A stretch of DNA of 64,000 bases from Candidatus Omnitrophota bacterium. Its GTDB lineage: Bacteria > Omnitrophota > Omnitrophia > Omnitrophales > Aquincolibacteriaceae. The notes below the pieces were generated by a model. It ran no database searches. It worked only from the letters and a program-made list of their open reading frames with translations, and was not told where the DNA came from. Below, piece after piece: positions 26,091 to 34,410 of this stretch. The translations under genes were made by a program, and so were the position numbers. Numbering within the stretch: the first letter of the stretch is position 1; every line of letters begins with the position of its first letter. The stretch is from assembly GCA_030698625.1 (NCBI GenBank), contig JAUYMS010000035.1:185893-249892 (forward strand), in the 5' to 3' direction.

Positions 26091-28745
26091 ATGAATGAAG
26101 ACACGGAAAAGTCCCTCAACTCGTTGGAGTTCATTTTTGAATCCCTGCTTAAGGGGAAGACCTCGCAGCAGGCGACCCTCCTGATAAGTCAGCTGATCGA
26201 TCAATTACGGCAGTCGGGGATTGAGATTCCGGGCACTGTTTTGACGCCTTATATCAACACAATCCCGGCCAAGGACGAGCCGGCCTACCCAGGCAACCGG
26301 GATATTGAGCGGCGCATTAAGAGCTTGGTGCGCTGGAACGCCATGGCGATGGTCGTGAAGTCCAATCGGCTTCACGACGGCCTGGGAGGGCATATTTCGA
26401 CCTATGCTTCGGCCGCAACCCTCTATGAAGTTGGCTTTAACCATTTCTACCGCGGCGGTGGCGGCAAGCATCCTGCCGATAGCGTCTACTTTCAGGGGCA
26501 TGCCTCTCCCGGAATTTATTCGCGGGCCTATCTGGAGAGGCGGCTTGACGCCCATCATCTTCATAATTTTCGTCAGGACCTGGCTGAAGGGGGAGGATTG
26601 TCGTCTTATCCGCATCCCTACCTCATGCCGGACTTCTGGCAGTTTCCCACGGTATCCATGGGACTTGGCCCTATTACTTCCATTTACCAGGCGCGGTTTA
26701 CCCGGTATTTGAAGGCAAGGGAATTTCTCGATTCGGATTATGAGCCCAAGGTGTGGTGTTATGTCGGAGACGGAGAATCCGACGAACCGGAATCGCTGGG
26801 CGCCTTGTCGCTTGCCGGCCGGGAAAAGCTGGACAACCTGATTTGGGTCGTGAATTGCAATCTCCAGCGTCTCGACGGTCCGGTTCGCGGTAATTCAAAA
26901 ATTATTCAGGAATTAGAATCCATATTCCGCGGCGCAGGATGGAATGTCATTAAGGTCATCTGGGGTTCGGGTTGGGATGAACTCCTTGCGGCTGATGACA
27001 AAGGCCTGTTGCTGAAAAGAATGGAAGAAGCCGTCGACGGCGACTATCAAAAATACTCCGTAGCGCCCGGGAGTTACACGCGAAAACACTTCTTTGGAAA
27101 GTACCCCGAGCTGCTCAAGATGGTCAATCACCTTTCGGACATACAGATCACCAAACTCGTACGCGGAGGACATGACCCGCAAAAAGTCTATGCGGCCTAT
27201 AAAAAAGCCGCAGAGCACAAGGGCCAACCGACGGTGATTCTGGCCAAGACCGTAAAGGGATACGGGTTGGGAGAAGCGGGTGAGGGGCGCAATATCACGC
27301 ATCAACAAAAAAAACTCAACGAAAAAGAAATGCGTGAGTTTCGCGAACGTTTCGATGTCCCCATCGGTGACGAAGAAGTCGTGGAAGCCCCTTTTTACAG
27401 GCCGCCGACCGGAACTTTGGAGTCAGATTATATTTTGGACCGCCGTATCAAGTTGGGCGGATTCCTTCCTGAGCGGATTGTGTCGAAGACGGACTTACCC
27501 ATGCCTGATCTATCCTATTTTCAGGAGTTTCTCACGGGTTCAGGGAACCTGCGCGTATCGACAACCATGGCCTTCGTGCGCATCCTGACGAAGCTTTTAC
27601 GCGATAAAGAAATCGGCCGGAGAATCGTGCCGATTATTCCCGATGAGGCACGAACGTTCGGGATGGATTCTCTTTTCAGGCAGATTGGAATTTATTCGCC
27701 GCAGGGGCAGCTCTATGATCCGGTAGACAGTGAAACGCTTCTTTACTATCAGGAGAGTAAAGACGGTCAGATTCTCGAAGAGGGCATTAACGAAGCCGGT
27801 GCGATGTCGTCATTCGTTGCGGCGGGAACGAGTTATGCCACCAACGGGGTGCCGATGATCCCGTTCTACATTTTCTATTCGATGTTTGGTTTCCAGCGGG
27901 TGGGGGATCTGATGTGGCTCGCCGCCGATTCACGGACGAAGGGATTTCTTTTGGGCGCCACTGCCGGGCGTACAACGCTCAACGGTGAGGGGCTGCAGCA
28001 TCAGGACGGGCACAGCCTGCTTGTGGCGAGTACGATTCCAACCATGGTGGCGTATGATGCGGCATTTGCCTACGAGCTTGCCGTGATTATTCAGGACGGT
28101 TTGAAGCGCATGTATCAGGACGGCGAAGAGATCTTCTATTATCTGACAGTCGAAAACGAAAACTATACGATGCCTCCCATGGAGCCGGGTGTCGAGGAGG
28201 GCATTCTCAAGGGTTTTTATAAATTCAAAAAAGGGCCCGACGACAAGAAACTCAAAGTGCAAATATTCGGGAGCGGTGCTTTGATGCAGTCGGCCTTAAA
28301 AGCACAGAAAATTCTCGCGGAGTACTATGACGTCTCTGCGGATGTCTGGAGCGTTACTAGTTATAATCAGTTGCGGCGTGACGCCTTGGCGTGTGCGCGG
28401 TGGAACCTTTTGCACCCGACCGAGAAACCGGCGAGGTCTTACCTTGAGAAGAGACTCGAAAAAGAAGAAGGAGTGTTCGTGGCCGTCTCCGACTACATGA
28501 AAATTCTCCCCGACCAGATAGCGCCGTGGGTACCGGGCGGATTGACGACTCTCGGCACGGACGGTTTTGGCCGTAGCGACACACGCGCTAAGTTGAGGAG
28601 ATTTTTCGAAGTCGATGGCGAGATGACGGTCATTGCGGCTTTATATGCCCTTTCGCAAAAGAAAAAGATCAAGCCGGAGGTCGTCGAAAAGGCGATCCGT
28701 GATCTCGATGTGGATCCGGAGAAGGTCTGTCCTCAAATTGTATAA
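26091..28745 (+). CDS. aceE: Pyruvate dehydrogenase E1 component, homodimeric type
   Basis: An 884-residue thiamine-diphosphate enzyme that decarboxylates pyruvate and acetylates the lipoyl group of AceF. It is the single-chain AceE type, as in E. coli (887 residues). Landmarks are RWNAMAMVVKSNR and GGHISTYASAATLYEVGFNH in the N-terminal part, WCYVGDGESDEPESLGAL with VNCNLQRLDGPVRGNSKIIQ (the TPP/Mg motif region near 225-270), and GATAGRTTLNGEGLQHQDGHS near 620. A GAAGG ribosome site lies 11 nt before ATG 26091. aceF follows after 30 bp and lpd after that, so the complex is encoded together. Confidence 0.96.
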   Translation: MNEDTEKSLNSLEFIFESLLKGKTSQQATLLISQLIDQLRQSGIEIPGTVLTPYINTIPAKDEPAYPGNRDIERRIKSLVRWNAMAMVVKSNRLHDGLGGHISTYASAATLYEVGFNHFYRGGGGKHPADSVYFQGHASPGIYSRAYLERRLDAHHLHNFRQDLAEGGGLSSYPHPYLMPDFWQFPTVSMGLGPITSIYQARFTRYLKAREFLDSDYEPKVWCYVGDGESDEPESLGALSLAGREKLDNLIWVVNCNLQRLDGPVRGNSKIIQELESIFRGAGWNVIKVIWGSGWDELLAADDKGLLLKRMEEAVDGDYQKYSVAPGSYTRKHFFGKYPELLKMVNHLSDIQITKLVRGGHDPQKVYAAYKKAAEHKGQPTVILAKTVKGYGLGEAGEGRNITHQQKKLNEKEMREFRERFDVPIGDEEVVEAPFYRPPTGTLESDYILDRRIKLGGFLPERIVSKTDLPMPDLSYFQEFLTGSGNLRVSTTMAFVRILTKLLRDKEIGRRIVPIIPDEARTFGMDSLFRQIGIYSPQGQLYDPVDSETLLYYQESKDGQILEEGINEAGAMSSFVAAGTSYATNGVPMIPFYIFYSMFGFQRVGDLMWLAADSRTKGFLLGATAGRTTLNGEGLQHQDGHSLLVASTIPTMVAYDAAFAYELAVIIQDGLKRMYQDGEEIFYYLTVENENYTMPPMEPGVEEGILKGFYKFKKGPDDKKLKVQIFGSGALMQSALKAQKILAEYYDVSADVWSVTSYNQLRRDALACARWNLLHPTEKPARSYLEKRLEKEEGVFVAVSDYMKILPDQIAPWVPGGLTTLGTDGFGRSDTRAKLRRFFEVDGEMTVIAALYALSQKKKIKPEVVEKAIRDLDVDPEKVCPQIV

Positions 28746-28775
28746 ATCCTGGCGGAGGCATGTTAAAGTAATCCT

Positions 28776-30056
28776 ATGAATATCACGGTTCCTCATTTAG
28801 CTGAAGGCGTGACCTCGGGCACGGTTGTGAGCATCCTAGTCAAGTTGGGAGAGGAGATTAAACTCGGCCAGGATATTGTCGAGCTTGAGACCTCGAAGGC
28901 TGTAGCCGGGGTGCCGGCTACTGCGGCGGGCAAGGTCGCTAAAATCCACATTGCCGATGGTGACGAAGTTCAAATCGGCCAAGTCCTTATATCCGTAGAA
29001 GGCGGCGGTGAAGAACCCGCCGCTGCGTCGCCTGCACAACCCGAGGCTCGGACGGCGGGATCGCCGCAGCCCAGTGCGCGTACTGCTCCGGCGCCGGCCG
29101 CAGCGGGTACTTATGAATACCAATCTTCAACGGGTGCGGCTCCGCCCGCTTCTCCGTCGGTGCGAAAATTGTCGCGTGAACTCGGAATAGATTTAACACG
29201 TGTTCGAGGAAGTCAGCTTGGCGGACGCATTACTCTGGCGGATGTGCGCGATTATATTCAGCACCTGCAGGGCACGGTGCAGACCGGAGTCGTGCAAGCC
29301 GCGCCTAAGCCTGCCGTCTCCGTGGATTTTGCCAAATGGGGTCCTGTCGAACGCGTCAAGATGTCCCCGCTTCGTAAGAAGATCGGCGAGAAGATGAGCC
29401 AGTCTTGGAGCAGTGTGGTTCATGTGACTCAGTTTCATGATGTCCACGTCGGGGCCTTGATGGCTCTGACGAAGAAGCATGCCGCTGACTTTGAAAAAAA
29501 GGGTGCGCGGTTGACGCTGACGCCGCTCATCTTGAAGGCTTTGGTTGAAACCCTTCAGGAACACCCGATTTTCAATGCCAGTATCGACGAAGCCGCCGGC
29601 GAAATCGTTTACAAGAAGCATTATCACCTGGGAATTGCCGTAGATACAGAACAGGGACTCATCGTTCCCGTGATTCGCGACGTGGACAAGAAAGACTTAC
29701 TTGCCCTCGCTTTGGAGTTGCAGGAGCTAGCCAAAAAAACACGCGAGCGCAAGGTGTCGCTCGAGCAGCTTCAAGGCGCCACTTTTACCGTATCGAATCA
29801 GGGAGGTATCGGCGGCGGCTACTTTACGCCGATCGTTAATTCTCCGGAAGTCGCCATACTGGGCCTTGGGAGGGCAAGCCTTAAGGCCGTCGTCAAAGAC
29901 GGCAAGATCGCGTCGGGCATGGTATTGCCCGTTGTGCTTTCCTATGATCACAGGGTCATAGACGGCGGCAATGCGGCACGATTCATTACCGATCTCGCCA
30001 AGAAACTAGAAGGTTTTAAGTTTTCTGAAAAGAAATCCAAAAGAAAGAAGAAATAA
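28776..30056 (+). CDS. aceF: Dihydrolipoamide acetyltransferase (E2 of pyruvate dehydrogenase)
   Basis: A 426-residue E2 chain with one lipoyl domain (residues 1-75; lipoylated Lys in VELETSKAVAG), an Ala/Pro-rich linker (about 80-120), a peripheral subunit-binding domain (about 128-165, SVRKLSRELGIDL then GGRITLADV) and a catalytic acyltransferase domain (about 190-420) ending in SYDHRVIDGG with the active His and Asp. It carries the acetyl group from AceE to CoA. A -10-like TGTTAAAGT ends 6 nt before the ATG, so internal leaderless initiation is possible, but with only a 30-bp gap to aceE, cotranscription is more likely. Confidence 0.95.
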   Translation: MNITVPHLAEGVTSGTVVSILVKLGEEIKLGQDIVELETSKAVAGVPATAAGKVAKIHIADGDEVQIGQVLISVEGGGEEPAAASPAQPEARTAGSPQPSARTAPAPAAAGTYEYQSSTGAAPPASPSVRKLSRELGIDLTRVRGSQLGGRITLADVRDYIQHLQGTVQTGVVQAAPKPAVSVDFAKWGPVERVKMSPLRKKIGEKMSQSWSSVVHVTQFHDVHVGALMALTKKHAADFEKKGARLTLTPLILKALVETLQEHPIFNASIDEAAGEIVYKKHYHLGIAVDTEQGLIVPVIRDVDKKDLLALALELQELAKKTRERKVSLEQLQGATFTVSNQGGIGGGYFTPIVNSPEVAILGLGRASLKAVVKDGKIASGMVLPVVLSYDHRVIDGGNAARFITDLAKKLEGFKFSEKKSKRKKK

Positions 30057-30063
30057 TCCTCTT

Positions 30064-31494
30064 ATGTCTGACAATGCCAAAAAAACAGAAATCGTCGTCT
30101 TAGGCGCCGGGCCGGGCGGCTATGCCGCGGCCTTTTATGCCGCGGACAAAGGGAAGAAAGTCATCCTGGTCGACAGCGATAAGCGGCTCGGGGGTGTTTG
30201 CTTAAACCGGGGCTGTATTCCCTCAAAGGCCCTGTTACATGCGACCCACATGATCTCTGAGGCGCAGGATTCGGCCGAGAAGGGGATTACGTTTGCCGAA
30301 CCTCAAATTGATATCAAGAAGATGCGTTCCTGGAAAGAGTCGGTCATCGACAATTTGGCAGAAGGTATTGCGGATCTGGCAAAGAAACGCGGTGTTGAAG
30401 TCCTGCATGGGCGCGGCTATTTCGAAGATTCCCACAGCCTGCGGGTTGAAATGGAAAAAGGCCAACAATTCATCACATACGACAATGCCATTATTGCTGT
30501 CGGGTCCAAGCCGGCACTTCCGGCCGCTTTTGATCTCGGAAACGACCGCATCATGACCTCTACGGAGGCGCTTGAGTTGGAGACGATCCCCAAGGAATTA
30601 CTCATCGTCGGCGGCGGATATATCGGGATGGAGTTGGGGACGGTCTATGCGACTCTCGGGAGCAAGGTGACTTTGGTCGAGGCCATGGGAGCGATTCTTA
30701 TGGGTGCGGATCCCGATTTGACGAGGCCGGTTCGGGCTTATGCGGATAAGCATTTCAAAGAGGTTCGTTTGAACACCAAGGTGCTTCAAATGTCTACCGA
30801 CAAGAAGCAGATTAAGGTAGTTCTGGAAGTCGGGGGTGTGAAGAAAGAGGAGCTTTATGACAGCGTGTTGGTTTGCGTCGGTCGCGTTCCGAACCTCGAG
30901 AATCTGGGAATCGAGAACACAAAAGTAAAGACCGATGAGAAGGGATTTATTCAGGTCAACGAGAAACAGCAGACCAGCGAGCCGCACATTTATGCTATCG
31001 GAGACATTGCCGGCGGGGTCATGCTTGCTCACAAGGCGAGCAAAGAGGCCCGAATCGCCGTCGAGGTCATTACCGGTGAAGAGAGTTCCGCCGACAATAT
31101 TATTATCCCTGCGGTTGTCTTCACGAACCCTGAGGTCGCTTGGTGCGGGCTGACTGAGGCAGAGGCCAAGCAGAAAGGCCTCAACGTAAAGACGGTACGC
31201 TTTTCCTGGGCGGCTTCCGGCCGCGCCATGACTTTCGGCCGGCCCGACGGCATGACAAAACTTGTTTTAGAACCCGACACCGAAAGAATTCTCGGTGTGG
31301 GGCTCTGTGGTGTCGGCGCCGGTGAATTGATCAGTGAAGGAGTCCTTGCCATTGAGATGGGTGCTACGGCCCGTGATCTAGCGGAGTCTGTTCACCCTCA
31401 TCCCACGATGTCAGAAACGCTCATGGAATGTGCCGAAGTTTTTTACGGGCATGCGACACACACGTTTACCCCCAAACGTCCGGCGGCGTCCTGA
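30064..31494 (+). CDS. lpd: Dihydrolipoamide dehydrogenase (E3)
   Basis: A 476-residue FAD flavoprotein disulfide reductase that reoxidises dihydrolipoamide with NAD. It has the N-terminal FAD motif VVLGAGPGGYAAAF, the redox-active CLNRGCIPSKALLH near residue 45, a second dinucleotide motif IVGGGYIGMELG near residue 180, and the C-terminal dimerisation domain with the HPHPTMSETL active-site His. It begins 7 bp after aceF. It may also serve other lipoyl enzymes. Family and context agree completely. Confidence 0.96.
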   Translation: MSDNAKKTEIVVLGAGPGGYAAAFYAADKGKKVILVDSDKRLGGVCLNRGCIPSKALLHATHMISEAQDSAEKGITFAEPQIDIKKMRSWKESVIDNLAEGIADLAKKRGVEVLHGRGYFEDSHSLRVEMEKGQQFITYDNAIIAVGSKPALPAAFDLGNDRIMTSTEALELETIPKELLIVGGGYIGMELGTVYATLGSKVTLVEAMGAILMGADPDLTRPVRAYADKHFKEVRLNTKVLQMSTDKKQIKVVLEVGGVKKEELYDSVLVCVGRVPNLENLGIENTKVKTDEKGFIQVNEKQQTSEPHIYAIGDIAGGVMLAHKASKEARIAVEVITGEESSADNIIIPAVVFTNPEVAWCGLTEAEAKQKGLNVKTVRFSWAASGRAMTFGRPDGMTKLVLEPDTERILGVGLCGVGAGELISEGVLAIEMGATARDLAESVHPHPTMSETLMECAEVFYGHATHTFTPKRPAAS

Positions 31495-31511
31495 TTTGAT
31501 GTGCAAAAGGA

Positions 31512-31541
31512 TTGTCTGCGAGTCACCCGGCGTGATAGGAT
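31512..31541 (+). promoter_or_regulatory. Promoter of the pnt operon with leaderless spacing
   Basis: TTGTCT (31512-31517), an 18-bp spacer and extended -10 TGATAGGAT (31533-31541) precede ATG 31549 by 7 nt. No Shine-Dalgarno sequence lies between them. It would uncouple pntAA expression from lpd, which ends at 31494. Confidence 0.55.
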
Positions 31542-31548
31542 ATATTTT

Positions 31549-32694
31549 ATGATTGTCGGAATACCCAAAGAGATTGGTCCCTCCGAGAAGCGCGTAGCCG
31601 CGACACCAGAAACGGTCAAAAAGCTCGCTCTGGCCGGGCTTGATGTCCGGGTTCAAGCGGGCGCGGGCACAGAAGCTTTTATCTCTGACGCCGATTACCG
31701 GACGGCGGGGGCCAAGATTGCAGCCGACGCAAAAGGCCTGTTCTCAGATTCAGATGTTGTTCTGAAAGTCGCCAAGCCCGAACCGAGTGAGATCGAACTC
31801 ATGAAGTCGGGTGTGTATCTCATTTCCTTTCTGCAGCCGTTAATCAACGGAGATTTAGTCGAGAAATTGGCCGTTGCCGGCGTAAATTCTTTGGCCATTG
31901 ATGCCATACCCCGCATTGCCAGAGCTCAGCGCCTTGATGCCCTATCCTCTCAGAGCAATATCGCCGGTTACAAAGCCGTGCTCATGGCCGCGGATACCGT
32001 GGGCCGTATGATGCCGCTCATGATGACAGCCGCCGGCACGGTTTCGGCGGCGAAAGTTTTGATTCTAGGGGCCGGTGTGGCGGGCCTTCAAGCCGTTGCG
32101 ACGGCCAAGAGGCTGGGTGCTATCGTTGAAGTGTTTGATGTTCGGCCGGCCGTCAAGGAACAGGTCGAAAGTTTGGGCGCCAAGTTTGTGGAGCTCGAGG
32201 TGCAGGGGGACGGCGCCGAGGACAAAGGCGGATACGCCAAACAGCTTAGTGCCGATGATCATGCCCGCGAACAGAAGCTTATCGGCGAGCATGTACACAT
32301 CTCGGATATCGTCATTACCACGGCACTTATCCCCGGCAAGAAGGCGCCCATTTTGATTACAAAAGAAATGGTTGATTCTATGAAGCATGGGGCTGTTATC
32401 GTGGACCTGGCGGCCGAAGGCGGGGGAAACTGTGAGCTGACCGAGTTGGGTAAGAATGTGGTTTGCGGCGGAGTAACGATCATGGGGCCGGAAAATGTAC
32501 CGAGCCGGATTGCGGCGCAATCGAGTCAGCTTTACGCACGGAATGTCATGAATCTTCTCCTGGACATCGTGAAGGACGGCAAAGTGACCATTGACCTGGC
32601 AGATGAAATTATCAAAGGGGCGCTCATCACTCACGAGGGAAAAGTGATCCACGAAGCGACTCTTCGGGTTATACAGAAGGAAGGCGCAAAATAA
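31549..32694 (+). CDS. pntAA: NAD(P) transhydrogenase, NAD-binding alpha-1 subunit
   Basis: A 381-residue cytoplasmic domain I of the proton-translocating transhydrogenase, of the alanine-dehydrogenase/PntA fold. The N-terminus (IVGIPKEIGPSEKRVAATPE), RAQRLDALSSQSNIAGYKAV and the dinucleotide motif VLILGAGVAGLQAVATAKRL are diagnostic; the SSQSN segment separates it from alanine dehydrogenase. The alpha chain is split, the membrane part being encoded by the next gene, as in Rhodospirillum-type enzymes. ATG 31549 matches the family start and follows the -10 box; an open frame from 31501 has no homology. Confidence 0.95.
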   Translation: MIVGIPKEIGPSEKRVAATPETVKKLALAGLDVRVQAGAGTEAFISDADYRTAGAKIAADAKGLFSDSDVVLKVAKPEPSEIELMKSGVYLISFLQPLINGDLVEKLAVAGVNSLAIDAIPRIARAQRLDALSSQSNIAGYKAVLMAADTVGRMMPLMMTAAGTVSAAKVLILGAGVAGLQAVATAKRLGAIVEVFDVRPAVKEQVESLGAKFVELEVQGDGAEDKGGYAKQLSADDHAREQKLIGEHVHISDIVITTALIPGKKAPILITKEMVDSMKHGAVIVDLAAEGGGNCELTELGKNVVCGGVTIMGPENVPSRIAAQSSQLYARNVMNLLLDIVKDGKVTIDLADEIIKGALITHEGKVIHEATLRVIQKEGAK

Positions 32695-32975
32695 TGGAAA
32701 TCCTCATTACGGCGTTATTTATTTTTATTCTGGCAATTTTTGTCGGCTTTGAGGTTATTGCCAAAGTTCCGCCGACGCTCCATACGCCGCTCATGTCGGG
32801 CTCAAATGCCATCTCCGGCATCACTTTGATCGGCGCACTCATTTGTTCGGGCCCTTTAGACTATAAAGTCAGCACGCTGCTGGGTTTTGCGGCGATCGTA
32901 TTTGCGACGATCAATGTAGTCGGCGGTTTTCTGGTGACCGATAGAATGTTGCAAATGTTTAAACGTAAGAACTGA
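32694..32975 (+). CDS. pntAB: NAD(P) transhydrogenase, alpha-2 membrane subunit
   Basis: A 93-residue membrane subunit with three hydrophobic segments, corresponding to the N-terminal helices of the proton channel. KVPPTLHTPLMSGSNAISGI is the conserved signature of this subunit. The start ATG overlaps the last base of the pntAA stop codon (TAATG), indicating translational coupling. It works with PntAA and PntB to exchange hydride between NADH and NADP, driven by proton entry. Confidence 0.95.
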   Translation: MEILITALFIFILAIFVGFEVIAKVPPTLHTPLMSGSNAISGITLIGALICSGPLDYKVSTLLGFAAIVFATINVVGGFLVTDRMLQMFKRKN

Positions 32976-32986
32976 GGAGCGTTTCT

Positions 32987-34372
32987 TTGAACCTGCCTGA
33001 TTTAATCGATATCAGTTATCTCGTCGCATCCGTCCTGTTCATCTTCGGCATGAAATGTCTAAGTTCCGTGAAGACGGCACGCCTCGGCAATCTTCTGGCT
33101 GCCCTGGCCATGCTGATGGCGGTGGTCGTAACACTTCTCGACCAGGGGATCGTCAATTACAAGCTCATCGCAGCCGGTATCGTCATCGGCGGGCTTATCG
33201 GTACCATTACGGCACGCCTTGTTCAAATGACGGCAATGCCGCAGATGGTTGCGGTTTTTAACGGATTCGGGGGCTTGGCATCGGCGCTTGTTGCCTTTTC
33301 GGAGTATCACCGGCTCGGCAGCGGAATCGGCAACTTTGTCCTGATCACCATACTTCTCGGCACTTTTGTCGGCTGGCTTACTTTTACCGGCAGCATGATC
33401 GCATATGGAAAACTTCAGGGTATTGTCACCCAGCAACCCGTCGTTTACCCCTTTCAAAATGCCTTAAATCTCGTCATTACTTTGGCCATTGTCGGTATGG
33501 GCGTGTGGGTGGTCATCGACCCGGCAGCCCAGCCGTTTTTCTGGGCCATCATGGCGGCGGCATCGCTTCTGGGAATTTTACTCGTTTTACCGATCGGCGG
33601 CGCGGACATGCCGGTCGTGATTTCTCTTTTGAACTCCTATTCGGGCATTGCCGCAGCCATGACCGGTTTTGTGCTGATGAATAAGGTCCTCATCGTGGCG
33701 GGTGCTCTCGTGGGCGCGACCGGGATTATCCTCACTGCGATTATGTGTAAGGCCATGAACCGTTCGCTCACAAATGTTGTCTTTGGTGCTTTCGGTCAGG
33801 TAGAAGCCAGTTCATCAGGGGCTAAAGACAGCGGCTATACCGGCGTCAAAAGCTGTTCGGCAGAGGAAGCGGCAATGGTGATGGAGAGCGCTCAGTCCGT
33901 CCTTATCGTTCCAGGCTACGGGCTGGCCGTGGCTCGGGCTCAGCATGCGATCAAAGAGTTGGCCGATGTACTGGAAAAGCGTGGTGTCACGGTCAAGTAT
34001 GCGATTCATCCTGTCGCAGGCCGCATGCCCGGCCATATGAATGTTCTCCTGGCTGAAGCCGAGGTTCCCTACGAACAGCTCTTCGAAATGGATGAGATTA
34101 ACAGCGAGTTTGAACGCACGGATGTGGCGTTGGTCGTCGGCGCGAATGACGTGACGAATCCGGTAGCGCGCAATGAAGTCGGCAGTCCGATTTATGGGAT
34201 GCCCATATTGAACGTCGATAAGGCCAGGACGGTTATTGTCGTCAAAAGAAGTCTTAGCCCGGGTTTTGCCGGCATCAAGAACCCGCTCTTCGAAAGTGAA
34301 AAGACCCTCATGTTTTTTGCCGATGCAAAGAAGGCCATTGAGGGACTCACGAAAGAGATGAATTCTCTTTAA
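32987..34372 (+). CDS. pntB: NAD(P) transhydrogenase, beta subunit
   Basis: A 461-residue subunit with about nine membrane helices (residues 5-260) and the NADP-binding domain III (about 285-461; VPGYGLAVARAQHAI, HPVAGRMPGHMNVLLAEA, and GANDVTNPVA). The start is TTG 32987: the protein begins directly at the expected IDISYLVASVLFIFG, and GAGGAG at about 32974-32979 gives an 8-nt spacing. The gap to pntAB is 11 bp. The electron-transfer module that follows begins 38 bp downstream and may be cotranscribed. Confidence 0.96.
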   Translation: MNLPDLIDISYLVASVLFIFGMKCLSSVKTARLGNLLAALAMLMAVVVTLLDQGIVNYKLIAAGIVIGGLIGTITARLVQMTAMPQMVAVFNGFGGLASALVAFSEYHRLGSGIGNFVLITILLGTFVGWLTFTGSMIAYGKLQGIVTQQPVVYPFQNALNLVITLAIVGMGVWVVIDPAAQPFFWAIMAAASLLGILLVLPIGGADMPVVISLLNSYSGIAAAMTGFVLMNKVLIVAGALVGATGIILTAIMCKAMNRSLTNVVFGAFGQVEASSSGAKDSGYTGVKSCSAEEAAMVMESAQSVLIVPGYGLAVARAQHAIKELADVLEKRGVTVKYAIHPVAGRMPGHMNVLLAEAEVPYEQLFEMDEINSEFERTDVALVVGANDVTNPVARNEVGSPIYGMPILNVDKARTVIVVKRSLSPGFAGIKNPLFESEKTLMFFADAKKAIEGLTKEMNSL

Positions 34373-34410
34373 CGTTTGAACTGATTTAACCTCGAGAAAG
34401 GGATTGGATC

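Noticed and set aside
31549..32694. Alanine dehydrogenase instead of PntAA
   Set aside because: The fold is shared, but the following pntAB and pntB genes and the SSQSN segment identify the transhydrogenase subunit.
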